The notes under the pieces: generated by a model | Databases searched by the model: none | The model's input: only the letters and a program-made list of their open reading frames with translations | What the model was told of the DNA's origin: nothing | Part shown: positions 15,388-22,777 of the stretch, one piece after another | Numbering within the stretch: the stretch's first letter is position 1 | How the letters are laid out: each line of letters begins with the position of its first letter | Origin: an uncultured Collinsella sp. | GTDB taxonomy: Bacteria > Actinomycetota > Coriobacteriia > Coriobacteriales > Coriobacteriaceae | NCBI GenBank assembly: GCA_902464485.1 | Contig: CABQJJ010000019.1 | Span: forward strand, 1-25,802 | Length of the DNA stretch: 25,802 bases | Direction: 5' to 3' | Position numbers and translations under genes: made by a program

Positions 15388-16554
15388 TTACTCGGCGTCG
15401 GTCTCCTCGTCCTTCTTCTCGGAAGGCAGCGGGGTAACCTCGATCTCGACGCCCAGAGTCTCAGCAGCAGACTTCATGGACAGGGAGATACGACGACGGT
15501 CGAGGTCGATCTCCATGACCTTGACCTGAACCTTGTCGCCCACGTGAGTGACCTGAGAAGGCTGGTCGACGTGCTTGTTGGCCATCTCGGAGATGTGCAC
15601 CAGGCCCTCGATGCCCTCGCCCAGGTCGACGAAAGCGCCGAACGGGACAAGCTTGGTCACAGTGCCCTCGACGATAGCGCCGACGGGGTACTTCTTGACC
15701 AGTGCGCGCCACGGATCCTCGGTGGTCTGCTTGAGACCCAGGGAGATGCGCTCGCGGTTGAGATCGACGTCGAGAACCTCGACCTCGACCTCCTGGCCGA
15801 CCTTGACAACCTCAGAAGGATGGTTGACGTGGTTCCAAGAGAGCTCGGAGATGTGGATGAGGCCATCGATACCGCCGAGGTCGACGAAGGCGCCGAAGTC
15901 GACGATGGAGGAAACGGTGCCCTGGAGACGCATGCCAGACTTGAGCTTGGACAGGATCTCGGAGCGCTCGGCCTTACGGGACTCCTCGAGCACGACGCGA
16001 CGGGAGAGGACAACGTTGTTGCGGTTGCGGTCCATCTCGATGACGCGGGCCTCGATGCGGGTGCCCATGTAGGAGGTGAGGTCCTTGACGCGACGGAGGT
16101 CGACGAGGGAAGCGGGCAGGAAGCCACGCAGGCCGATGTCGAGAATCAGGCCGCCCTTGACAACCTCGATAACCTCGCCCTCGACGTTCTCGCCGGAGTT
16201 GAACTTCTCCTCGATGCGGTTCCAAGCACGCTCGTACTCGGCACGCTTCTTGGACAGGACCAGACGACCGTCCTTGTCCTCCTTCTGGAGAACCAGAGCC
16301 TCGATGGGATCACCGAGTGCAACGATGTCTGCAGGGTTAGCGTCCTTGCGGATGGACAGCTCGCGGACCGGGATAACGCCCTCGGACTTGAATCCGATGT
16401 CAACGAGCACCTCGTCATGCTCGATCTTAACGACAGTGCCGTTAACGAGATCGCCCTCATCAAAGTCGGTAATCGTACCGTCGATGAGGTTGTTCATCTC
16501 CTCCTCGTTGACATCGTCAAGAGAGAAAATGGACGAGTTCTGAATCTCACTCAA
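15388..16554 (-). CDS. rpsA: 30S ribosomal protein S1, four S1 domains
   Basis: A 388-residue RNA-binding ribosomal protein that helps mRNA load on the 30S subunit. It has four S1 (OB-fold) repeats: about residues 35-100 (VNGTVVKIEHDEVLVDIGFK), 120-185 (VEGEVIEVVKGGLILDIGLR), 205-275 (VDFGAFVDLGGIDGLIHISE) and 290-360 (VPFGAFVDLGEGIEGLVHIS). The third and fourth have the canonical FGAFVDL...GLVHISE pattern; the first two are divergent, as usual for Gram-positive S1, and there is an acidic tail. The start is a TTG at 16554 with AAAGGGG seven bases upstream; no ATG fits. A promoter about 130 bases upstream leaves a leader that could carry autoregulation. Confidence 0.95.
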   Translation of the reverse strand: MSEIQNSSIFSLDDVNEEEMNNLIDGTITDFDEGDLVNGTVVKIEHDEVLVDIGFKSEGVIPVRELSIRKDANPADIVALGDPIEALVLQKEDKDGRLVLSKKRAEYERAWNRIEEKFNSGENVEGEVIEVVKGGLILDIGLRGFLPASLVDLRRVKDLTSYMGTRIEARVIEMDRNRNNVVLSRRVVLEESRKAERSEILSKLKSGMRLQGTVSSIVDFGAFVDLGGIDGLIHISELSWNHVNHPSEVVKVGQEVEVEVLDVDLNRERISLGLKQTTEDPWRALVKKYPVGAIVEGTVTKLVPFGAFVDLGEGIEGLVHISEMANKHVDQPSQVTHVGDKVQVKVMEIDLDRRRISLSMKSAAETLGVEIEVTPLPSEKKDEETDAE

Positions 16555-16869
16555 AGGTGGACCCCTTTCGAACTACGGGGCCCCGATTGCTAGGACCTAC
16601 AGAAGGGTGCGACAAGCACACAACGTTTAGGAACACTCGGGAGCCGACAGATACTAATGTGACGCTTATGCAATCACGTTCGTATAGGTTACGGGGAAAT
16701 CACTTCGATTTCAAGCGTGAACTGCCATTTTTTACTCGTATGGAGACTTTTTCGTAATCTTATGAACACACGTCTCCACAACTTGACGATAACCAGCCAG
16801 GCATTTGGCTTTGGGGTAAAGTATCCGGAGCCAACGACTCTAGATCATATTTACGAGAAAGGTGCCCGC
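16555..16869. other. Divergent region between rpsA and the HAD gene
   Basis: About 315 bases with no supported ORF. It holds the rpsA promoter (16686-16714), an rpsA leader of about 125 bases containing the self-complementary CGGGGCCCCG near 16577, and a 7-bp inverted repeat TGGAGAC / GTCTCCA around 16740-16780. TAAAGT near 16817 may be a -10 for the HAD gene, without a clear -35. Confidence 0.4.
16686..16714 (-). promoter_or_regulatory. Likely rpsA promoter
   Basis: Minus-strand TTGAAA at 16714-16709 and TAACCT at 16691-16686 with exactly 17 bases between. Transcription would start near 16679, leaving a leader of about 125 bases before the TTG start of rpsA. Confidence 0.55.
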
Positions 16870-17628
16870 GTGCTCAAAGCAGTCGTTTTCGATATGGACG
16901 AGACGCTTCTTAGCATCAACCTCAACGCGTTCATCCTTCGCTATTTTAAGGAAATCTCGTCGATGCTCGCGGACATCGGACGTCGCAGCCGTGGTGGCAC
17001 GATGGCGCGTCTCGGCACCATCCTGGTCGACCTCAATGCCAATCGCCGCAGCGGCACGGACAATCGCACCAATCTTGAGTTTTACCAGACCGAGGTCGAG
17101 CGCAGATGTGGTATCTGCCTCTCCGACCCCATGATCTACGAGGCATTTACCTACTACGATCGAGAAGTTCTTCCCCACAAGAATGACGACGTCATCAACG
17201 CCCATGCTATGCCGGGCGCACACGCCGCACTTCAGGCCGTGCAGGACGCGGGGCTGCGCTGCGCGCTCTTTACCAACCCCAGCTTTCCGCAGGGGGCCAT
17301 CGAATGCCGCATGGGTTGGGGCGACCTGGCCGACGCCCCCTTTGAGCTCGTGACGCACATGGGAAACGCCACCCGCTGCAAGCCCGATGCCACCTACTAT
17401 CTAGAGCAGCTTCAGGTGATGGGGCTCGAGCCGCAAGAGGTCCTTATGGTGGGCAACGATCCCAAACGCGACTTCCCGTCCCCCGATTGCGGCATCCAAA
17501 CCGCCTATGTGGGCCAGGGCAAGCCCAGCCGAGCCACCTGGCGCGGAACCATGGAAGACTTCGCCCGCGACTTTAACGCCGTAGTAGAGGCCTTCTACGA
17601 GCACCAAGTAGCCGACGAACTGTCATAG
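16870..17628 (+). CDS. HAD-superfamily hydrolase
   Basis: A 252-residue cytoplasmic phosphohydrolase. Motif I is AVVFDMDETLLSINLN near residues 4-19, with the two catalytic aspartates in DMDET. Motif II is LFTNPSFP near 130, and the motif III lysine lies in RCKPDATYY near 170. Motif IV is VGNDPKRDF near 195, with the metal-binding GNDPxxD. A cap domain fills residues 20-110. The start is the GTG at 16870, with AAAGG seven bases upstream; an ATG inside motif I is too late and upstream ATGs give non-family residues. Substrate unknown. It reads away from rpsA and ends 44 bases before the second 112-nt element. Confidence 0.85.
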   Translation: MLKAVVFDMDETLLSINLNAFILRYFKEISSMLADIGRRSRGGTMARLGTILVDLNANRRSGTDNRTNLEFYQTEVERRCGICLSDPMIYEAFTYYDREVLPHKNDDVINAHAMPGAHAALQAVQDAGLRCALFTNPSFPQGAIECRMGWGDLADAPFELVTHMGNATRCKPDATYYLEQLQVMGLEPQEVLMVGNDPKRDFPSPDCGIQTAYVGQGKPSRATWRGTMEDFARDFNAVVEAFYEHQVADELS

Positions 17629-17672
17629 GATCCTCGCTCCAAACAAAATATCGCCGCAGGTTGAGCATAAGT

Positions 17673-17784
17673 CAGCGAAAACGCCCCTAAGCGAGCAATG
17701 TGCCTTGAAAGAGGAGGGCATAGGCCTTCTGGCCATGTCCGACGATTGAAAGGCAGATTGCCGCTTAGGGGCGTTTGCAGCGTC
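17673..17784 (+). ncRNA. 112-nt folded element, copy B
   Basis: Same length and layout as the element at 14567-14678: starts CAGCGA, ends GCAGCGTC, with the 43-base core at 17707-17749 (GAAAGAGGAGGG ... CCGACGATTGA). The arm sequence is wholly different but again self-complementary: 17679-17693 pairs with 17762-17776 (15 bp perfect), then one bulged A and 11 more pairs around a G-G mismatch. The core hairpin is GGGCAT-A-GGCC-TTCT-GGCC-ATGTCC, with one G-U pair on the plus strand. It sits between two converging genes, after the HAD hydrolase and before the 3' end of the UPF0597 gene. Confidence 0.7.
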
Positions 17785-17790
17785 GGCCGG

Positions 17791-17814
17791 TCCGCCGTTC
17801 GGTAGAACGGCGGA
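17791..17814. terminator. Hairpin beside the UPF0597 stop codon
   Basis: A perfect 10-bp stem TCCGCCGTTC / GAACGGCGGA with the loop GGTA lies nine bases from the UPF0597 stop and six bases from element B. It has no T tract on either strand, so termination is only presumed. Confidence 0.45.
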
Positions 17815-17823
17815 ACCAATAAA

Positions 17824-19143
17824 CTAACAGACCTGAGTTTTACCGATCATGATGTTGAGGATCTCGACGTCGGTGTCCTTCATGCCCACACGGCCTACGT
17901 AGCCCATGCTAGCGATCGTCTGCTCGACAGTATCTTGGATCAGACCCTCTCCGGCACGGAAGCCACGGCCCTGCATAGCCATATCGTGACCCAGAATCGC
18001 CGCATCAACGGCAGCGGAAATCTTGGCGGCGCAGCTCGCCTTGGCTCCATCGCACACGATGCCGCCAACGTTACCGAGCGTATTGGAGACCGTCGCACCG
18101 ATTTGCTCGCGCGTGCCACCGCACAGCCAGGTAATCGCAGCGCCGGCGCCGCACGCGGCGCAAATAGCACCGCAAAACGCCGAGAGCGCACCGATATAGC
18201 TCTTGATATGCACGGCAATGAGATCGGACAGCATCACGGCGCGCACCAGGCGGTCGTGGTCGCAGCGCAGGTACTCGGCATACTCCATAACGGGCAGTGC
18301 GCAGGTAATGCCCTGATTGCCAGAGCCGCACACAATGGCGACCGGCAGCGCGCAGCCGTTCATGCGGGCGTCGGACCCGGCGGCGGCACGGGCACGGGCA
18401 CGGCAGGCAACGTCATCGGCACGAGCACCTAGCAGCGTACGGCCAACCTCGGCACCCCAAGCGTGCGCAAGGCCCTCGGCACTGATCGCGCCATTCAGCT
18501 CAATCTGACGCTCAACGGCAGCGCGGGCGTCCTCAATGTCACCGTCCTCGATAAAGTCGATGATGGACTCAATCGACATGGGCGTGTCGGCCTTATCCGC
18601 CGCCCGCTCGGCCACCACGCGCTCGGCGCATGCGGCACACTCCCCCGCCGACTTGCCGCATACCGGAATACCGTCGAGCGTATGGCACGTGACGTTGGTG
18701 TGGTGATCGGTAATCTCGACGACCGCGGTATGGCCCCCGGCCGTCGCAGTCACCTTGATGTAGAGGTTGGGCACGCCCTCGACAAGCGACACATCGCAGT
18801 AGCCGGCGTCGGCGAGGAGCTCGGCCACGCGAGCGCGGTCTTCATCGTTAACGCTCTCGAGCACCTCGAGCGCGCTCTTGGCGTCGCCGCCCACGGCACC
18901 CAGCACGGCCGCGGCCTCAATACCGTGCATACCGCCCGAGTTGGGCACGGTCACGCTCTTGACGTTCTTGATGATGTTGCCCGAGCAGGCAACATCCATA
19001 TGATCGGGTTCGCAACCGAGCGTCTGGCTCGCCAACGCCGCTGCATAGGCAACGGCAATGGGCTCGGTGCAGCCGAGTGCACAGACAAGCTCGCGGTTCA
19101 AAACATCGCAAAACGCGGCATCACGAAGGGAATCGGTAGGCAT
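17824..19143 (-). CDS. UPF0597 family L-cysteine desulfidase / L-serine dehydratase-like protein
   Basis: A 439-residue cytoplasmic protein of the UPF0597 (CyuA/YhaM, CdsB-like) family, related to the alpha part of iron-sulfur serine dehydratases. Members degrade L-cysteine to pyruvate, ammonia and sulfide. It has ALGCTEPIAVAYAAALA near residues 22-38, SGNIIKNVKSVTVPNSGG near 54-71, and VCGSGNQGITCALPV near 285. Conserved cysteines in GCTEP and later in the chain fit a [4Fe-4S] cluster. GCAGGAG precedes the ATG, and a promoter lies about 45-70 bases upstream. It is alone on its strand between rpiB and element B. Serine rather than cysteine as substrate is possible. Confidence 0.85.
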   Translation of the reverse strand: MPTDSLRDAAFCDVLNRELVCALGCTEPIAVAYAAALASQTLGCEPDHMDVACSGNIIKNVKSVTVPNSGGMHGIEAAAVLGAVGGDAKSALEVLESVNDEDRARVAELLADAGYCDVSLVEGVPNLYIKVTATAGGHTAVVEITDHHTNVTCHTLDGIPVCGKSAGECAACAERVVAERAADKADTPMSIESIIDFIEDGDIEDARAAVERQIELNGAISAEGLAHAWGAEVGRTLLGARADDVACRARARAAAGSDARMNGCALPVAIVCGSGNQGITCALPVMEYAEYLRCDHDRLVRAVMLSDLIAVHIKSYIGALSAFCGAICAACGAGAAITWLCGGTREQIGATVSNTLGNVGGIVCDGAKASCAAKISAAVDAAILGHDMAMQGRGFRAGEGLIQDTVEQTIASMGYVGRVGMKDTDVEILNIMIGKTQVC

Positions 19144-19181
19144 AGGTATCTCCTGCTTGCATAACGGGCTTGGCTCTCAAG

Positions 19182-19211
19182 TTAATAAATAGCTCCTTTA
19201 TTTGATAACAA
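19182..19211 (-). promoter_or_regulatory. Possible promoter of the UPF0597 gene
   Basis: Minus-strand TTGTTA at 19211-19206 followed 17-18 bases later by TTATTA or TATTAA (19188-19182), about 40 bases before the ATG at 19143. The rpiB gene diverges from here, leaving about 270 bases between the two genes. Confidence 0.4.
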
Positions 19212-19417
19212 TGCATCAAAAACCGCAACCATGGTTCCGGCGGACGGCGCTCAAGCACAAACTGACAGCATTCATTCATGAGAAGCCAGTCTTGTTGCAT
19301 GCTAAAGCGTTTGACCAAAAAACGCCCGAGCGTTTACGCAAAAGTCGCGCTATCATGCAGTCGAACGCGGTAAACACCTTTAGCATTTGCGCCGCACAGA
19401 CCAGAGAGGAACCATCC

Positions 19418-19885
19418 ATGAAGATCGGTATCGGTAACGACCACGCCGCCGTCGAGCTCAAGAACATCATCTCCGAGCACCTGAAGGAGCGCGGCTGCGA
19501 GGTCGTGAACTTTGGCACCGACACCTCCGAGAGCTTTGACTACCCCATCGCCGGCTACAAGGTGGGTAAGGCCGTTGCCAACGGCGACGTCGACCTGGGC
19601 ATCCTCATCTGTGGCACCGGCGTCGGGATTAGCCTGGCTGCCAACAAGGTCGAGGGCGTACGCGCCGTCGTGTGCTCCGAGCCCTTCAGCGCCAAGCTCT
19701 CCCGCATGCACAACAACACCAACGTGCTCGCCTTTGGCGCCCGCGTCGTGGGCTCCGAGCTCGCCAAGATGATTGTCGACGAGTGGCTCGACGCCGAGTT
19801 TGAGGGCGGTCGTCACGAGCGTCGCGTCAACCTCCTCAACGAGATCGACCACACGCGCGGCCTCAAGGTCGTCGACGAGGCCTAA
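19418..19885 (+). CDS. rpiB: Ribose-5-phosphate isomerase B
   Basis: A 155-residue cytoplasmic enzyme of the RpiB/LacAB family that interconverts ribose 5-phosphate and ribulose 5-phosphate. It begins MKIGIGNDHAAVELK, with the family's GxDHA start. LICGTGVGISLAANKVEG near residues 63-80 carries the catalytic cysteine in CGTG, and HNNTNVLAFGARVVG near 97-111 is the other signature. The ATG at 19418 has AGAGAGGA about eight bases upstream; a longer frame to 19202 adds non-family residues. A G+C-rich terminator follows 25 bases after the stop. LacA/LacB subunits are a less likely reading because only one gene is present. Confidence 0.93.
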   Translation: MKIGIGNDHAAVELKNIISEHLKERGCEVVNFGTDTSESFDYPIAGYKVGKAVANGDVDLGILICGTGVGISLAANKVEGVRAVVCSEPFSAKLSRMHNNTNVLAFGARVVGSELAKMIVDEWLDAEFEGGRHERRVNLLNEIDHTRGLKVVDEA

Positions 19886-19910
19886 GCTACTCAGTGCCAC
19901 AAGCCAACAG

Positions 19911-19949
19911 AAGGGGCCCGCTCGGAACACATGTCCGAGCGGGTCCCTT
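19911..19949 (+). terminator. Terminator after rpiB
   Basis: A 16-bp stem (19911-19926 with 19934-19949) around a 7-base loop, with one pair that is G-U only on the plus strand. CATAGATTTT follows. It lies 25 bases after the rpiB stop. Confidence 0.75.
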
Positions 19950-19962
19950 CATAGATTTTGGA

Positions 19963-19998
19963 ATAAAAGGGCGCCGCGGATGGAGTTCCGCGGCGCCC
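19963..19998 (-). terminator. Intrinsic terminator after ndk
   Basis: On the minus strand an 11-12-bp stem GGGCGCCGCGG / CCGCGGCGCCC (19998-19987 with 19980-19969) is followed by TTTTATT. It lies 38 bases after the ndk stop, back to back with the rpiB terminator. Confidence 0.88.
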
Positions 19999-20036
19999 AA
20001 GCCACACGCTAACAGCTTTAAGGAGTCAAAGCTGGT

Positions 20037-20441
20037 TTAGCCAAAGAAACGCTTGATCTCGATCTCGGCGTTCTCCAGGCAGTCGGAGCCGTGGATCACG
20101 TTGGCGTTAACATCGACGGCAAAGTCGCCGCGAATGGTACCAGGGGCAGCGTCAAGCGGGTTGGTAGCACCCATAAGGGTGCGCATCTTAGCAACAGCGG
20201 AAGGACCGGAAACGATCATCTTGACGACCGGACCGCTCGTCATAAAGTCGCAGAGACCGCCAAAGAAGGGCTTGTCCGCCAGATGAGCGTAGTGCTCTTC
20301 GACGGTAGCGCGCTCGAGCGTGGTCATCTCCATGCGCTCGATGACAAGGCCGCTGCGCTCAATGCGGGCAACAATCTCGCCGATCTTGCGGTCGCGCACG
20401 GCGTCGGGCTTAATCATGATGAAGGTCTTCTCGATAGCCAT
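20037..20441 (-). CDS. ndk: Nucleoside diphosphate kinase
   Basis: A 134-residue cytoplasmic enzyme that passes the gamma-phosphate of ATP to nucleoside diphosphates. It begins MAIEKTFIMIKPDAV, the normal family start with the lysine that binds phosphate. GATNPLDAAPGTIRGDF near residues 88-104 is the Kpn loop region, and NVIHGSDCLENAE near 112-124 holds the catalytic histidine. ATG 20441 has AAAGG seven bases upstream; the longer frame to 20483 is not family-like. It is slightly short for the family but complete. A weak promoter (TTGTTT at 20536-20531, TGTTAC at 20513-20508, spaced 17) lies about 70 bases upstream. Confidence 0.95.
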   Translation of the reverse strand: MAIEKTFIMIKPDAVRDRKIGEIVARIERSGLVIERMEMTTLERATVEEHYAHLADKPFFGGLCDFMTSGPVVKMIVSGPSAVAKMRTLMGATNPLDAAPGTIRGDFAVDVNANVIHGSDCLENAEIEIKRFFG

Positions 20442-20741
20442 AAGGTAGCCTTTCAAGTAGGTTCGCGCGTGCCCAAGTCCCATTCCGGCACCCGCCTGGA
20501 CTGCATCGTAACAGAGTTTTAGCTGCAGTTAAACAAAAAGCTGCCCATTGAAACGCAACAATTTATTGAAACGTTCCATATGTGTCACTTCTGTTTCAAA
20601 GCCCGATTAGAGTACCATCCGACCGCCCATCAACCGCATCGAACAGAGCGGACGGTCGGTTGCCGCCCGCGAACGTACCCCCTTCACAACCTGCCCAAAG
20701 GTCCTACAGAATTTCTCGACAGGCCCCTCCCCCATAGCAAC
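20442..20741. other. Intergenic region between argH terminator and ndk
   Basis: About 300 bases with no supported gene. Besides the weak ndk promoter it has TTGAAAC at 20548-20554 and 20566-20572 (part of an 18-base-spaced repeat ATTGAAACG) and an inverted copy GTTTCAA at 20593-20599. A nested hairpin CCGACCG ... CGGTCGG lies at 20619-20659. Confidence 0.4.
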
Positions 20742-20774
20742 AAAATACGGACGCCCACATCAGCAGACGCCCGT
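20740..20774 (-). terminator. Intrinsic terminator after argH
   Basis: On the minus strand the stem ACGGGCGTC / GGCGTCCGT (20774-20766 with 20755-20747, two G-U wobbles) around a 10-base loop is followed by ATTTTG. It starts 50 bases after the argH stop. Confidence 0.75.
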
Positions 20775-20824
20775 AAAGCAAAACGATTTATCAATACATG
20801 GTCAAAACGGCTTCAGCCAAACCC

Positions 20825-22255
20825 CTACTTTACCCCGTGACCTATCTCGACGACCTTAGTCAGTGACCCAAACACGCCCTCGTCGGCCACGAGCTGTGCC
20901 TCGGCACGCTCAAGCTGCACGGCAACGGCGGCAGGAGCGGTACCGCCCTCGGTCGTTCGCGCAGCAACGATCGAGGGGATGTCGAGCGCCTCGGTAATAT
21001 CGCGCTCAAAGAGCGGGCTTGCCTCCTGGAACACCTCAAACGGCAGGTCCTCAAGATTGCAGCCGCGCTTCTCACACATCAGGACCAAATGGCCCACCAC
21101 GGCATGCGCCTCGCGGAACGGCAGACCACGCTTAGCCAGGTAATCGGCAACATCGGTAGCGGCAAGGTGTCCCACGCCGCACTCGCGCGCCATGGCATCC
21201 TCGTTGACGGTCCAAGTCGAAATCATACCGGCCATAACCGACAGACATTGCATGAGCGTGTGAGCGGTATCGAGCGCGCCCTCCTTGTCCTCCTGCAAGT
21301 CCTTGTTATAAGCAAGCGGCAGGCCCTTCATGGTCACAAGCAGCTGCACCAGGTTGCCATACACACGGCCGCTCTTGCCGCGGATAAGCTCAGCAAAGTC
21401 GGGATTCTTCTTCTGCGGCATGATGGACGAGCCGGTGGAGTACGAGTCGGAAAGCGTGATAAAGCCAAATTCGGAGCTCGACCACTGCACGATCTCCTCG
21501 GAAAGACGCGACAGGTGCATGGCCATGACGGAGCCGGCGTAATGCAGATCGAGCAGGAAATCACGGTCGGAAACAGCATCGAGCGAGTTAGGGATAACAC
21601 CCGCAAAGCCAAGTTCGGCAGCCGTCATCTGACGATCGAGCGGATAGCTCGTACCAGCAAGCGCGGCAGCACCCAGCGGGCAGTTGTCGGCGGCATCAAA
21701 GGCGGCCTTCAGGCGTGTAAAGTCGCGCGCGAACATCCAGGAATACGCCAGCAGGTGATGCGACAGCAGCACGGGCTGAGCATGCTGCATGTGCGTGTAG
21801 CCAGGCAGAATCATCTTGTCGTACTTCTTGGCCGCATCCACCAGCACATGGCGCAGCTCAAGATTAGCCTCCATGAGCTCTTTGGCCAGCGCCTTGACGC
21901 CCAGGCGCGTATCGGTCGCCACCTGGTCGTTGCGCGAACGCCCGGTATGCAAGCGCTTACCGGCCTCGCCGATGCGGCGCGTCAGTTCGCTCTCGATGGA
22001 CATATGAATGTCCTCGTCGTTGATATCGAAGATGAAGTTGCCGGCATCGATATCCTGCTCGATTCCAGTCAGGCCCCTGGCAATCGCTTGCTCGTCCTCG
22101 GCGCTGATGATGCCCTGGGCCGCCAGCATCTTGGCATGTGCCTTAGAGCCGGCGATATCCTGCTTATAGAGATGTTTGTCGACCGGCAGCGACGCGCCAA
22201 ACTCCTGCGTGACCTCGGCCACGCCCGCCTCAAAACGACCGCCCCAAAGAGCCAT
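20825..22255 (-). CDS. argH: Argininosuccinate lyase
   Basis: A 476-residue cytoplasmic enzyme of the fumarase/aspartase superfamily that cleaves argininosuccinate to arginine and fumarate, the last step of arginine synthesis. It begins MALWGGRFEAGVAEVTQEFG. LHTGRSRNDQVATDTRL near residue 110 and YTHMQHAQPVLLSH near 160 are superfamily blocks, and the signature GSSIMPQKKNPD near 280 includes the catalytic serine loop. ATG 22255 is chosen because AAAGGGG lies eight bases upstream; a frame to 22330 adds non-family residues. argG lies upstream on the same strand with a small ORF and a hairpin between, so they may be co-regulated but are not tightly packed. Confidence 0.95.
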   Translation of the reverse strand: MALWGGRFEAGVAEVTQEFGASLPVDKHLYKQDIAGSKAHAKMLAAQGIISAEDEQAIARGLTGIEQDIDAGNFIFDINDEDIHMSIESELTRRIGEAGKRLHTGRSRNDQVATDTRLGVKALAKELMEANLELRHVLVDAAKKYDKMILPGYTHMQHAQPVLLSHHLLAYSWMFARDFTRLKAAFDAADNCPLGAAALAGTSYPLDRQMTAAELGFAGVIPNSLDAVSDRDFLLDLHYAGSVMAMHLSRLSEEIVQWSSSEFGFITLSDSYSTGSSIMPQKKNPDFAELIRGKSGRVYGNLVQLLVTMKGLPLAYNKDLQEDKEGALDTAHTLMQCLSVMAGMISTWTVNEDAMARECGVGHLAATDVADYLAKRGLPFREAHAVVGHLVLMCEKRGCNLEDLPFEVFQEASPLFERDITEALDIPSIVAARTTEGGTAPAAVAVQLERAEAQLVADEGVFGSLTKVVEIGHGVK

Positions 22256-22373
22256 GGAACCGTCCCCTTTCTCCAAATACCAAAACAAGCGCCCAAAGCA
22301 ATGCGCCATGTCGCTAAAGCGATTTTTCAACTGCTAGTTTTACATATTCCTCACCGTGTGCGAGGCCATATAG

Positions 22374-22544
22374 CTAATTTGCAAAGAAGTGACGCGCCAT
22401 GCACTTGGCGCCCAACGTCTCCCTCCGGATGTTGCCCCGCGAACCATCGATCCAGGCCTTCAGGCTCATGGGAACGTCCTCGACCTTTGCAGCATCGAAC
22501 TCGGGCGCGAGGGCAAGTAAAGCGTGCGCGATAGCATTGAACAT
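22374..22544 (-). CDS. Small 56-residue protein of unknown function between argG and argH
   Basis: An ATG at 22544 preceded by GAGGAG eight bases upstream opens a 56-codon frame ending TAG at 22374. The protein starts MFNAIAHALLALAPEFDAAK, continues VEDVPMSLKAWIDGSRGN, and ends MARHFFAN. It has no membrane segment, a mildly hydrophobic N-terminal helix and a basic C-terminal half with one cysteine. GC-rich third codon positions resemble the neighbours. I do not recognise a family. It lies about 120 bases upstream of argH on the same strand and 51 bases after a G+C-rich hairpin that follows argG. It could be a real small protein or a leader ORF controlling argH. Confidence 0.55.
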   Translation of the reverse strand: MFNAIAHALLALAPEFDAAKVEDVPMSLKAWIDGSRGNIRRETLGAKCMARHFFAN

Positions 22545-22581
22545 AACGGATACTCCTCATATATATGGGCACAGAGCCGCC

Positions 22582-22624
22582 AAATTGATAGAAGGAGCCC
22601 CGCCGGACAACCCCGGCGGGGCTC
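22582..22624 (-). terminator. Terminator or attenuator hairpin between argG and the small ORF
   Basis: On the minus strand a perfect 12-bp stem GAGCCCCGCCGG / CCGGCGGGGCTC (22624-22613 with 22606-22595) with a 6-base loop is followed by CTTCTATCAATTT, a broken T-rich stretch. It lies about 150 bases after argG and 51 bases before the small ORF. No convincing promoter is seen between it and that ORF. Confidence 0.65.
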
Positions 22625-22777
22625 GGACACAGCCGCAGACGCGGCATCATATATGCGGGCGGAACGTAGGGGCCACCAATGTTAAGAAGTGTCAGCAAGC
22701 ATAACGAAAGGTAGGGACCCCGTGCGCCCGTTTTGTATCACGCGGATGGGCCGCGCGGATACCAAGAGAAGGAGGCA

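Noticed and set aside
15148..16593. A 481-codon plus-strand frame rich in Leu, Asp and Val
   Set aside because: Antisense of rpsA; the apparent repeats only mirror the S1 domains.
14567..17784. The two 112-nt elements as ends of one composite transposon
   Set aside because: They are in the same orientation, and the DNA between holds housekeeping genes (rnpB, rpsA) with no transposase. The arm sequences also differ, unlike duplicated ends.
19121..19318. A 65-codon minus-strand frame upstream of the UPF0597 gene
   Set aside because: It overlaps the start of that gene and its probable promoter, with no binding site.
22625..22777. T-box leader between argG and the small ORF
   Set aside because: TTGGTGGCCCC before the hairpin loosely resembles the T-box sequence, but the conserved tail is wrong and there is too little room for the specifier stem.
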